This document shows, in pieces, positions 12,911 through 24,348 of a stretch of DNA of 64,000 nucleotides. The position numbers were made by a program, and so were the translations under genes. Under the pieces are notes generated by a model, which did no database searches, had not been told where the DNA came from, and saw nothing but the letters and a program-made list of their open reading frames with translations. Numbering within the stretch: the stretch's first letter is position 1; every line of letters starts with the position of its first letter. Origin of the DNA: Cyclospora cayetanensis (lineage: Eukaryota > Apicomplexa > Conoidasida > Eucoccidiorida > Eimeriidae); contig NW_020312635.1 in the NCBI RefSeq assembly GCF_002999335.1, positions 124,001-188,000 of the forward strand, in the 5' to 3' direction.

Positions 12911-13879
12911 CAATACAAGGATCCAGGCCTGGAGTGGTAGCTGAAATATGAGACGTCTTACATGGGCGCACACAGACCACATACCAATCTGTGCAGCACG
13001 CACAAAGGGACTCGCGTAGCCTTAAGTCAACGAGCTAGAGCTAGCCTGGCGTTTACTGCTTCGAGTTGAAGAGTAAAGGCTTCGATATGCACCCACTGGG
13101 CTGTCTCCACATGTCGATGGGTTCTAGGAGCCGTGACACTTTGTATTCTCGTTGCTTTTAGTGGCACTTTGAAGATGTCTCTAAGTTATTCCGAGGATTT
13201 GCGCCAAAGCATTGAGCGCACGAATATTTGTGGAATTGGATTGAGGGTCTGGCGGCATCGTACATGTCATTTCTTCTCGTTTTGTCGTCTTGTATTCAAT
13301 TTTATAGACGTCGAGAACTGTGCCATCAGAGGGACTGATGCATTTAAAGTTTGGTTGACGTACAGCTACGATTTGGGGCATGCACATTTTTGTAGCGTAT
13401 TGGGTACTCCCATAACTTACAAGGAAGTGGGAATGCGTTGCAAAAAGGCCTTCTTCGTGCCCGTCTGCAGTGCAGCAGGGGTCCAATAGGCGGTAGTAGA
13501 GCTTCAGAAGCATCTCCTTTACTGGTGGGTTTTTTTGAGGAGCGATGCGCAAGGCATGCAAGCAAATGGCACACGCACTACTGTAGATACACCAAGTGGG
13601 GTCTCCCTGGTATATTCACGGAATACTGGCCACTGCTCTGTGCACTAGACTCCCCTTAAATCTTCGTAGCTCAATCGGATATGGGCTCTTAGAAGGCTCC
13701 GTATACTTGCCATCAATAATCCCCCATTTGTATGTGCTTTGGGTCTGTCGCGGGCAAAGTTGCACTTTAACTATTTCTACCACACTGTTATATTTGACTA
13801 GAAAAGATTTTCAGATGAACTGGTTGTTTTGTCCGCCATGTTTCTTCTTTATTGCAAAGTGTTGTTCGCTCGAAATAGA
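12911..13879. other. Gene-poor stretch after NAD kinase
   Basis: Presumed 3' UTR and intergenic DNA. Only short frames without motifs are present, and triplet repeats vanish abruptly compared with the preceding gene. Confidence 0.4.
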
Positions 13880-14080
13880 AAGAATTTTTGCTGTGTGTGG
13901 AAGCGCTAAATCCTTTGTGCAGCTAGCTGTAAATGCTTGGAATGCTGAGACGAAGCAGCAAATTACATCCTACCTGTCCCTCTTCCCTCACGTCGAGAAC
14001 TCTAAGGGGCGTAGATACGAAAGGCAGACATTTATTTGTTAGCCACTCAATAACTTCGTATTATTTTGTATTGAGTCTGG
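13880..14080. repeat. Dispersed repeat, family B, copy 2
   Basis: Contains 'gtgcagctagctgtaaatgct' from 13917, the exact block 'tccctcttccctca' at 13977-13990 (also at 38285-38298), 'aaggggcg', and 'ttagccactcaata' near 14040 matching 'ttagaaaccattcaata' near 38350. It lies about 150 bases before family A copy 2, so the two families may be parts of one larger element. Confidence 0.6.
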
Positions 14081-14228
14081 AACAAAGTCTCTCCCTACGG
14101 AGGCCTACATGGAATTTTTCATTTAGTAGTATCGCATGGTTGGGGGCAGAGGTTCCTCGTTATTCCACTTACCGAGGATGCATTGGGATATCAAGTATCC
14201 TAAAACACGTTTTTGGCTTTGATTGAAC

Positions 14229-14915
14229 TAGGTTGAATTAGGCTGCAACTCAGTAATCTGATTTTCTTTGGCAACAAGTCGGGGGAATACCCCTAGTGGC
14301 GGAGGTCGCCCAGCAAGCCTTACTAGCCACACTGCCGGTATAAGTGCAGGAATCGTTAATAGCCAAAAGAATATCGATGAGTAGATGCAGTCATATTGAC
14401 CAGAAGAGTATGACGGCCATGCGGATGATTGAAGATATCGTCCACCTGTTGACGATACACCTCACTGTGTGGATACCAGAAAAAGAGGAATGAGTGCTCT
14501 CAGGGGATGTTTATTGGAGAGCAAAACACGGTGGAGTCGCCTGTATTCTTTTGAAATAAGTCATCTGACTGCAGGCAGTACTACAGTTTACGCTTGTACA
14601 CAATCCCTGGCACAGCTGTCTGCCGAGGTCAGCTAAACAGCAAGCTTCGATAGAATTAGAGATGCTGGAGGAGAGATTTCGATCAATACATCGGTATATC
14701 GAGAAGTGTGGAACTTAGGTACCCACAAACCTCAGAGCAGACGAACAACTTCTTTATCAGTGAGTTATCTCAGTGCTAGCTGAAGTGCTGTGTCAAGCGG
14801 TTTCTGCATGGCAGTGCCTGATTCTCATAGAGCTGATCGCTGGGGCATAAAATGGTAAGGCGTTTGAGGCTACAGGAGCCAATTACAGTAGCGCCTTCGT
14901 CTTTTCCTGCAGAGC
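14229..14915. repeat. Diverged dispersed repeat, family A, copy 2
   Basis: Collinear and same-orientation match to 1-730 over about 690 bases with numerous substitutions and small indels. The best-conserved part is 14560-14850: 'gtcatctgactgcagg', 'ctggcacagctgtctgccga', 'gaagtgtggaactta', 'gagctgatcgctgg'. Weak similarity may continue to about 15040. Neither copy keeps a long open frame. Confidence 0.7.
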
Positions 14916-15039
14916 AAGGGCCAAATCGGGCTTCAAAACTCATGTATTAGGGGACTGCCAGCTGGCTCTAGTCTACAGCGTAAGGTGAGTTCGCGAATAA
15001 GCCAGAGGAAGCTCGTGCTTTAGTGAAGCCCCAGAGAAG

Positions 15040-16838
15040 CCTCCCAAGAACACACCCGGCTGTATTTAAAAAAACTGAGACATGTAATCAGGAGCTGCAG
15101 GCACAGTCCGACAATAGAACCATGTGTATTTTAGAGCAGCTGCCGGTGGATGCCTTCTGGAGTTGTAAATACCCTACCTGAGCTGATGCGATCGGCGTAT
15201 CCAATTGTTTATCAGACTTTCAGGGGGGCTGAATGGCACTCTACAGGGGCAATGTCTCTGTCTTGAGGGGGAAAAGTTTAAAGGCACCTACAGCGCCTAG
15301 CATGTGCTTCAGCTGTTACGGGTCTGCGCGTTGCTGCACCCTCGAAGCACTCCAAGCATTCACAGCCAGTTGCAAATAGCACCTAGCACACATGCAGGAA
15401 TTGTGTCTTTTTGCATCGAGATCATGTTACTTTGCAGCAAATACGATGTACAAGCGGCTAGACCAGTGATTCAATTCTTTTGCTAGTTTCACATTAAAAG
15501 TATTGTGTAATAGAACGTCTTGAAGTTTAGTTTACCCCTCTACAATTATAGCGCCTTTCAGGCTAAAGCAGAGCGTCTACATACCTCGACAAACTGCCGA
15601 TCCGTGTTTACTGTCATTATTTTCAAATGCTTTAAATTGTTACTGAGTGTAGCTTTTGCTTTACATTTTGTGGTTCGTGTCCCTTTTCTAGTGTACTAAG
15701 TAAAATCTTGTATGTTGGGAGTGACTAAGGCGACATATGCCGTGGCAAAAAAGCTTTCCTCAAGTTTCTAGTGCTCCAAATCGGTCGCCGCAGAAGGACC
15801 GTTAAAAAGGAGGGGTAAGACGTCCCTCAAAGCGAGGTTGTTCCTTGAAATGATGAATCGGCTCTGCAAGTTGCAGAGAGCATTTTAGCAGCTAGGAACT
15901 TCTAGCGAGGAGCTGTTGCTGTACCGTCTGATTCAAAGTAGTTTGTGACATTGATCTATGCCATGCAGGAGAGGTTCTTATTTGAAACAAGTGTTCACTA
16001 GCCTTTCTTCACCCCCCACCGTCTTTCCAGATAAGATGTCATGGGCTAAATATGTTGAGGATGCGTCTAGCCATCACAAGGCTATGTGACCAATCGCTCT
16101 TTTAGAGGACTAGCAACCAATGCAAGCGTAACCGAAGAGGTAACCAGAAGGCTGTTATGTGGGGTGTCCTCGACACTTAATACCCATTGTCTCGGGGGAG
16201 GAAAGGATATTTGGAAGGCCCAAAGGCAGCGATTCGGCCTTATAGATAAAGCCTGAGCAGCTAATAAAAAGGAAGCAGCTTTTACACTCCGACAACCTAA
16301 AAGAAGGCGACTATTTTTCAATGTTTCACAAATGGTTTCGGGTGGCCTGGACGTCGGCCGACCGTCCATAACGCAAGATGCAAGGGCCTCTGATGGTGGA
16401 TTTGACTATACTTTACTGTGTTCTGCCTAAAATTTGGAGACATAGAATTATAAATGGGATTATTCTTTAATTATGAATGTATTCTGGCCCCCACAGTTTT
16501 ACAGGGACCCTTGGGGAACAGCAGCTGACAGCCAGCGCCGACAGACCGGCGGCCTCTCTCCGCCGCTTTTAGCTGTGCAAAGGGTTTGGAGGCAAGGGGG
16601 TCCATGTGTCGCTTCAAGATATAAATTAGTGTCACCACAGTTAAAAATGGTTTGCAGTAGCAGACCTTTCGCATGCAATACCCATTTTTGTCTTTTATTT
16701 GCCCATACACCGCAGCACCCCCGCCAGTCTTCGTGCTGTCTGTACAGCCCAGACCACTGTTGCTGCTGTCACACCTTATAGAGGGCCCAGATCAGTATAG
16801 TTTTCCTTTCCCTATATCTTGTCTTTTTTCTTTTTAAA
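15040..16838. other. Gene-poor stretch upstream of the KH gene
   Basis: AT-richer, with many stops on both strands and no motif-bearing frames. The last roughly 100 bases before 16839 are pyrimidine-rich ('ttttctttttaaa') and probably belong to the KH gene leader. Confidence 0.4.
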
Positions 16839-19532
16839 ATGGGAGACATAGCTCCGGCGCCAGAGCCCCGAACCTTGATAGAAGGTAGCGGCAGTGGTTC
16901 TGAGTCTACCCACCAGCAACCGCAAGAAGAATCGGCCTCCACGAGCCAGCCAGCTGTCACTTCCTCTACTTTGCCCCTAAACCCGCGCAAGGCCCTTCCT
17001 CTGGCCGTCCTTGGCTCCCCCTCTGGCGAAGAAGGAAACTGCTACTGCAAAATCCTGGTAACAAACCAACTGGCAGGGATAATCATTGGACAGGCAGGCC
17101 ATGAAATTCGCACCCTGAAGAACATCACTGGCGCTAAAATTGTGAGCGCTTTGCACTTTGGAACCTACTTGTCTTGCCATTAGCACTCTAGGGGACCCTT
17201 CCTGCGCTCGCTAAGCTTCTTTTGGCCAGCACTAAGGGCTTTCGTGCAACGGTTTATCCAATCTCCTCTCTGGTTTTCTTTAAGTGCGCATATCCCTCAT
17301 CACCCATGCTCTTATCCCTCATCACCCGTGCTCTTTAGTATGTGCAGATGACGTGCTGGATCCCGCTTCTCCCCGTTCCGTGATTTTTCTCTAGGCCTGT
17401 GTTCAGTTTTATAACTGGTCATGCCTGCCCCATAGTTCACGTGCATAAGACTTGCCACATGGCGGCATCTACGTGTTTCACGTTCCCTAACTGCTGCAAG
17501 GAACGCCTTTGTGCAGCTTGATGGGATTTCGTCCATCGAATTACACTATACATGGCTGGGTCGCTCATGGCATCGTGCGTGCGTCCATGTGGGAGTACTC
17601 TAGCCACAACTTTTCCCTAAAGGTGTGGATACTGATCGAAGCTGTGTTTCGTAGTTGCACGTAGATAAGAGTGCCTTTGTTTCGGCGAAACGTAACTTCT
17701 AACAGCCATAGCGATGGGATCACGCTACGTGGCCGAGTGCCTCTCAACCAACACTTCGTCAGGGGAAGAGCTGGCTGCGTGTTGGAATTTTTTCTTCATG
17801 AGCAGGAAGCTCACAATTCCACTTTGAGCCTTTTTCGCCGGCGAACGGCCTTGCGTGCATCGCGCGCTTGCCGCCCTCCTTAGCACTCCCTAGGGTCCCC
17901 TCTCCCTCCTCTGCAAACTCCCTCCAACCACCCCACTTTTCGTGTCGAGCGCTTTTTTCTCAGGTTCTTTCACCACACGGCATGTACTTCCCGGGAACGA
18001 CGGAGCGCATTGCAGCAGTAGAGGGGCCAGAGCAGGCAGTCTTTCACGTCTTAGATTGGATCCTGGAGAAGATGGCTGCAGTGGAAGCCCTCTCTGTTTT
18101 CCCCGACACTGCAGCCTCGCAACCCACTGTACCCCCCCCGCTCCCCTACGCACACAATAGCCACCTGCAGCAGCAGCAGCAGCCGCAGCTGCTGCCGCTC
18201 TGGGCTCCACGCTCATCCTCAGTGCGCATCTGCGTTCCGCGAGCAGTAGTGGGCTCCCTGATCGGCAAGAACGGCGGCTACATTCAGTCTCTGCGAGTGG
18301 CTACGGGGGCGTCCATCAACATTTCTCCCCTCTTCGTAACTGCGGAGGAGGCGTGCGCCGAGAGAATCGTCTCAGTCGAGTCTAGGAGGCGTCCAAGTCT
18401 CAAGACAGCAGCCTTCACGCTCATCAGGAAGATCAACGAGCACCCCGAGCGTTCCTCGTGCAGACACGTTTGCTACTTCAGGAAGCATTCCTTTGACTCC
18501 CCCCTTGCGGAGCCGCTTGCGGCTTCAGCTGCCGCAGCGGCAAGCGGCGCAGCCAAACCCTTGAGCGACTTCAAGTTCGTGCGCCAGCAGCATCAGCACG
18601 ACGAACAGCTCCAGCAGCTGCAGCGGCAACTCGAACAACACCAATCAGAAGCCAGCCGCAGAAGAACTGTCTCGCTGGTCATGGGTTCTGCCAGGCCGTC
18701 TGCGCTCTTGAACATGAAGGATTTAGTCGTTCTCGACGGCACCAACAACTGCGGCAACAGCTCAGCTCAAAGTAGTAGTGGCATTGGAACGGCTTCAGGA
18801 GCGGAAGAGCACTTCGCTTCCGCCTTCAAACGCTTCTGCGAGGCGAGAGCTGCAACAACAAAGCCAGAAGAGGCCTGCGCACCAGCTGTACGGACAGCAG
18901 CGAGACTTGTTCAAATGCCGTCGGCGCCTGGTTCAGCTTCCGCACCTGGCCAGAAAGCCTCCACCCATCTCGGCAGCGCACTGCGCACAGTGACTGTTCA
19001 AGTGACAGCAGCAACTGCGGAAGCTGCAGAAGCTGCTGCAGCGGCTGCGGGCAAGGGGGGGGGTTCTCCGTGGGATCTTTCAAGGTGCAGCACTGCCATT
19101 GGCAGCTCGGACCGGCTTCCCCCCATCACAGAAGACATCAGCACCGGCACCACCCCAGTAACCAATGGAAAGGACCCTACCCAGCATCAGGCAGTGGCGT
19201 CGCAGCACGCGCAACAGGATGTGGAGCAGGAGACGCGAAAATTCGAGCAGCACGAATTGGAGAAGGGGTTGCAGCAGGAGCTGCGTGAAGAGCTGCAACA
19301 AGAACTGCAGCAAGAGCTCAAGCAGGAACAAAACCTGCATGAAGGTTTAGAAAGGGAACTTCAGGAGCTCCAAAGAAAGCTGCAAAAGAAACTGCAAGAA
19401 CAACAGGAACTGCTGCAAAAGCAGCGCGAGCTACAGCAGCCGCGACAGCAGCACCACCAGCCCAGCTTTGCCATCCTATTCCTTATCGCAGCACTGCTGG
19501 CAGCTATTCTGCGTGTCGTTTTTCGTTCCTGA
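16839..19532 (+). CDS. Two-KH-domain RNA-binding protein with C-terminal membrane tail
   Basis: Binds single-stranded RNA or DNA through two KH domains of the Nova/PCBP kind. Exon 1 is 16839-17141 and exon 2 is 17964-19532 (623 residues). KH1 (about residues 68-135) spans the intron: CKILVTNQLAGIIIGQAGHE with GxxG = GQAG, then VLSPHGMYFPGTTERIAAVEG in exon 2. KH2 (about 187-262) has VRICVPRAVVGSLIGKNGG with GxxG = GKNG. After KH2 come Q-rich, Ser/Ala-rich and then Glu/Gln/Leu heptad-like coiled-coil segments (about 19200-19450). The last 24 residues hold a hydrophobic stretch (FAILFLIAALLAAIL) followed by RVVFRS, which looks like a tail anchor. The donor is TGTGAGC and the acceptor TTTTTTCTCAG. 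KH function is sure; membrane anchoring is inferred from hydrophobicity only. No third KH domain is seen. Confidence 0.85.
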
Positions 19533-22500
19533 TTGAGCGCGTTGAATACACTGCTATTTTTGGTTGCCGCAGAGCAACAGCAGCAGCGAAAGAGCACATT
19601 GCTTTTGCTCAGATCCAGCTGGTTACTAGTTCATCTTCCCCCTCTTCCATATGTTGACGCAACATGACCACGCATACACACACCCAATAGGTAATATCTT
19701 TTCTGCCTGCATATCGCATCGTCAGCAGCAGGGGCGGCAGTGGAGGCATCAGCAGGCATATTATGGCTCTTGATGTTGAGGCTGTTCTGCTCTTTTTTCG
19801 CAAATTATCGCTGCTGCCTGAAGAAGCCCCTCCGTCAAATAATCTGTTTGTACACGCGCACGCGCACTGCAGCAATCGGTTCTGCTACAGAAGTGTAGGT
19901 GCCCTGCTGTCGCTATGTATATGATTTCTTGTGCATACATCTATATAACACGTTGCAGCAATTCAGCATCCTGCTGCAGTGTTCATGCGCCCATCGTCTC
20001 CCGCACGGGTGAGGGTCCCGAGGTTTGCATTGCGTTCTCCTTGTCACCCCTGTTTAGTACAATAAACGTCTTAAATATACATGCGAATCAATAGAGAGGC
20101 CTTTTTGTTGTGACATAGAGCAGACAGCCCCTGAAGCGGAACTGCGAGACATGCAGCTGGCCTTCTGTAGCGAAAGCAGCGTGGGCTGACTTGGATTTCG
20201 TGACATTCATTTGCTAGGCAAGTACGCCGAAAAAGCCAGGGGTGAACAGTGCTAACTTCTGCTTTGCATCGTTTAGCCTTTCAGATGGCCAGTGTTCAGC
20301 AAGAAGTCCATCTGGGATGCCACATATACTCGACACGCTGAAGAGTTGGGGGACTGAAGGCGGAAACCCAGCGTAGAAACGCACGAAATGCGCAGCGGAG
20401 AGCCACATGTATCTCCGATTTCTTTGGAAATTGTTTTCCTTCATGAACTACTAAGAAAAATGCATTCTTGTAGATGGCAGCGACTGGTGTGGCGGCGTTT
20501 GTTCTTAGCGTTGTGCTTTCGTGAGGAAGTAGTTCCTACAGTAAATAGTTTGTGGATACGTAAAAAATCAAGGAGAGGATATTTGGCCAAAAGAAAACAA
20601 CACGGGAGTGCTTGAAACCGCTTTCTAGGCTAAAGTTGGTAGTGCCCTCAGGGGAAAGCAGTTGGTTCTGGTGACTCCTGTGCTAGTCCTTCAAGCGTGG
20701 TGCGTTGATGTTGGCTTCCATTGCCAGTCAGGCAACTGGGGTCCAAGAGTCTGATCGCCCTGCTGTGTGATGAAAGTAGGGGGGCGGAGTTGAATTTCAT
20801 TACTTTCAATGTTCTCCGCGTTGCTTCGGCCTCCTTCCTCGATTCCGCTCCTAGAAGAAGTATTTAGGATGCAGAAGCACCCCCAACGGTTTACTTCTGC
20901 CAACCAGACACACACAGTTTGATATGGCTTGCAGTTCCCTGCTGAGCAAGCGTAGAGCAATGAAGACAGAAAAGGAGAACCACTCAAATGTTCTGTGTGA
21001 TGAATACCTTCGGCGGTGTCTTTGCTCTATTAGCAGGCTAATCGTTCTAGTGACTTCACGAAGGGAAGTGCATAATTTTTAGTGGCTGGAGATGGCGTCC
21101 ACACAAGTCGAAATTCCGCCTTAGAGGCAAGCCGTAACATCAAACGGCCGGTAGACAAAAATGCGGAGCTGTATGCCGAGATACAACGGTGCACGCAAGT
21201 TTATGGTATTTGTCCACACGTTTCGCAGGTATTAGTTTGTTAACAGGTTTGTAATTGTCTCGTCGAAAACGGAAAAGAGATATCACTACGGAAATCTAGA
21301 GGTCTTGCAGTTGAATTTTCCACCGTGTGCTGCTTCGATTCCATCAAAGGCTTATCTATGGCTCGATTATCCATGCTTTGGTGTCTTTATATTCCATTTT
21401 GAGACTTTTATTGACTTTCTGCTTTGAATTTGTGTCTGTTCCGTCCCCCAGAACATAAAGAAGTTGCAGACGGATCGAACAGGGCAATTGAGTTTGCAGA
21501 TAAGTCTCACACGCGGATCTGATTATTCTATGCTCGAGCTTTTTGGAGGGCTCGATTAAATTTAGATAGACATTGTGCTGCGCGATCTGGGCCCGGCTTT
21601 TTGCCCAGATTGATCGTAAAGGATAGGTTGCATACAGGGCATAGCTTGCTAGCAGGCACGCAGTAAGGCAGCTGGATTTACAGATCATTCGCAAAAGGAC
21701 AGCAGTGAAATTTTTCCTTGGACATGCATACCCTATAAGAAAAAGAGCAGGGTGCCAAAAAAGGCAGGTATTGAGGGCAGGGGCAAGAAACAAACACGAT
21801 ATAAGTTAACGGAAATACGGGCTGGGAAAAGCTCCGAAGAAGTCAGAAACTATAGCCGGGAGAGGCGTGCGATGTGTATTGATGAAGTAGGCCCAACCCC
21901 AGTACGACATATGAGTAGGCTGTATGGCCTGCCTATGGGGAGTACCCATCACATTGACAATCGCACACAATTACAGCATTTTAAGCGGTATATTCAAAGA
22001 GAGGCATGTTATTGGGCGTAAAACCCGCTTTCCTCGAAGGCAATGATAATTCACTTGCTTACTTGCGGCGAACACGAAAAATGAGAGACTGAGAATTCCG
22101 TTAGAGTGATATGAGAAGAGACACAATTCTCAACCAGTTCGGGCGGAGGGGGGGGAGGAGGAGGGAAGATAAGTTCCCTTGATCGAATGAGCCTGCTATT
22201 TCTTGGCGGAAGTAATTTGGGGTGGGAAGCGTTGACGGGTTAGCACTGGACTGCACAATGAAAAGGACAGTGTCTAGAGGTGAGTTGATGCGGGAGAGGC
22301 AGTGGCTCGCAATGCGTATATGAGCCAGCGGGGTTTCGCATTGTAGCACTGATCCATAATTGAGCTTTGAAGGAGCGGAAGCACAGCTAGCCTGCAGCCT
22401 ATTCATGGATAATTTTTGGAGCTGCCATTCAGCGAGTTGTCGCTCCAGATCGATTTCTCTCGCCGCAGGCCCCTTCTTCATCCTGCTGCGTTGAAGTACC

Positions 22501-24300
22501 TGAATTCAACATGATTTAGAGTTCATGGTTGGATTTGCAGATAAAAGGTGTTAGGCAGAGACAGATCTATTTTTTCACCGGGCTGGTAGGAAAGGTCTCT
22601 GGGTTGCTGGCTTCTGCACATGTCGTGAACTTCCAAAGCCGCAGCAAGCCCAATGTCGATTTACTATTGAGCTACGAACTACGTGGGGCAGTGGCGACTC
22701 TATTGCAGCTATGCAGGCGGCTGTTGTGTGGATGCACTGTCACGCAGACGCCAGCAACAATGTGCCATAACATCATAACAACGCTCTAGATTCCCCAGAA
22801 GTGCTGTAAGCTTCTTGGGAAAGGGCTGCCTCTCCATTTGGGAAGCCCACAGAGCGCCTCCAGGAATGGAGAGCAAGCGAGGTACACGCCACGTGGCTAC
22901 CACACAAATCCACCAGCTGCTTGATAAGATGCAAATTCGCCCTCAAGAAGAACCCAAGCAGTTGGCGATTTGTTCCAGCGTGCGCTTCGATGATTTGGTC
23001 AATGAAGCAGTCCAAGTGTTTGGAACCTTCACAAATAGTACCTCCATCCCAGTAGTTTCTTGCCTTCGAAAGTCACAAGTAGGCTGCTCAGGAGCACCGC
23101 TGTCACAAAGAATCGAACGCGGCAGGGACTATAATAACTGAAGGCAGAGGGCGAAAGGTCTACATTTACGCATCTTTTTATCTCTGCTATTTGACGCATT
23201 CAGCCACCGCACTGCGAGTAATTCGGCAAGGAGTGCGCGGTCGTAAGAACTGCAACTTCGATCCGTTTCAGCATGGCTGAAGCTGTGGATTCTCGTAGGT
23301 TATTTTGCTCTCAGCGGGATGCGAAACACGAACAAACGACCAAACTCTTGCAGTGATGTCAGTCTTGGCAAACGGAGAGCTTGCCCGTGTAAAGAGGTGA
23401 TTGTGGCAAAGAGAAAAGCAGCTCTGTCAGGTTTACACCAGTCAGATCCATTCAGCCCATTTCTTGCCTTGCAGGAGCTTGGCATCCCCGCATCAGGTGC
23501 TCGCCCTTTGAGTGCCCTCAGCCCTTGAGACACAATCACACGAGACTCAGAGATCTCAGACATTCCGCAGCGCTCTTGCACTGACGCCTTGCATGCAGCT
23601 TGTTAAGCACTGAGGGATCGTAGATCGCTTGCCTCCGTTCCTTCGAGGGTCTGCTACAATGGCTTGCTGAACAAGGAAGCGTGCACAGCTACACTAGACC
23701 ACAAGATGCCGACAAATTAAGTTTTCGCCGTGAGCAGCGTTGGTCACTGGAGACGTGCACGTGGAAGTCTTGCAGACATCTTGCGGATGCATGCACTGAT
23801 TCCTAGTGGCTGCTCAGACGGATCCCCAAGAGGTAAAAAGAGCGCCCTTGCCTTTTAAAAATGCAAGCACTAGCAAAGCAGCTGCGTGTTTTCTGTGCAA
23901 ATTAAGACTATGACGGCCATGCTGCGCCATCGACTGACGGTTCGAAGCACAAAGCTGGAAGTATCACGGCGTCTATCCCTTCAGGTCTGAGGATTCCCTC
24001 CAGCAGAGCCTCCGCTGCAACCCCCATGTGTAGAAAAACGGAGCACCCGTACGCACAGACGCGAGGCGACATCTGCGAACGGTGAAGCAGAGGACGAATG
24101 CCTCCCGAAGGCGTTTGTGGAAAGCCGAGATGGCAGTGCTACTGCAGATCCCCAGGTAAGGCTTTGGAGTTTCTCAGCGGCACACTACTCAGCCGTTTCG
24201 GGGGTGTTTGCGGGGGGCAGACAGCGTCGGCGCGCGTGGCTTCGCTGGTGACTAAGCTACGAGACTCTTCTTCTTATGCGAGGGCGCCTTCACGTGGCAA
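19533..24300. other. Gene-poor stretch, no firm gene
   Basis: No frame matches a family. Weak coding candidates are 22101-22481 (-), which opens with charged, helix-like residues (MKKGPAAREIDLERQLAEW), and overlapping frames at 22773-23015 (-) and 22815-23141 (+), which cannot both be real. A frame at 23300-23581 (-) starting MSEISESR is also possible as an exon. From about 23700 the DNA becomes GC-richer, approaching the next gene. None has paired splice signals I could connect. Confidence 0.35.
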
Positions 24301-24348
24301 GGATCCCCTAGGGGTCCATGTCTTGGCGTGTTTTCTCGGAAAGCGACC

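Noticed and set aside
22773..23141. Overlapping frames on both strands that each look mildly protein-like
   Set aside because: They exclude one another, have no family motif and no paired splice sites; kept only as a note in the gene-poor entry.
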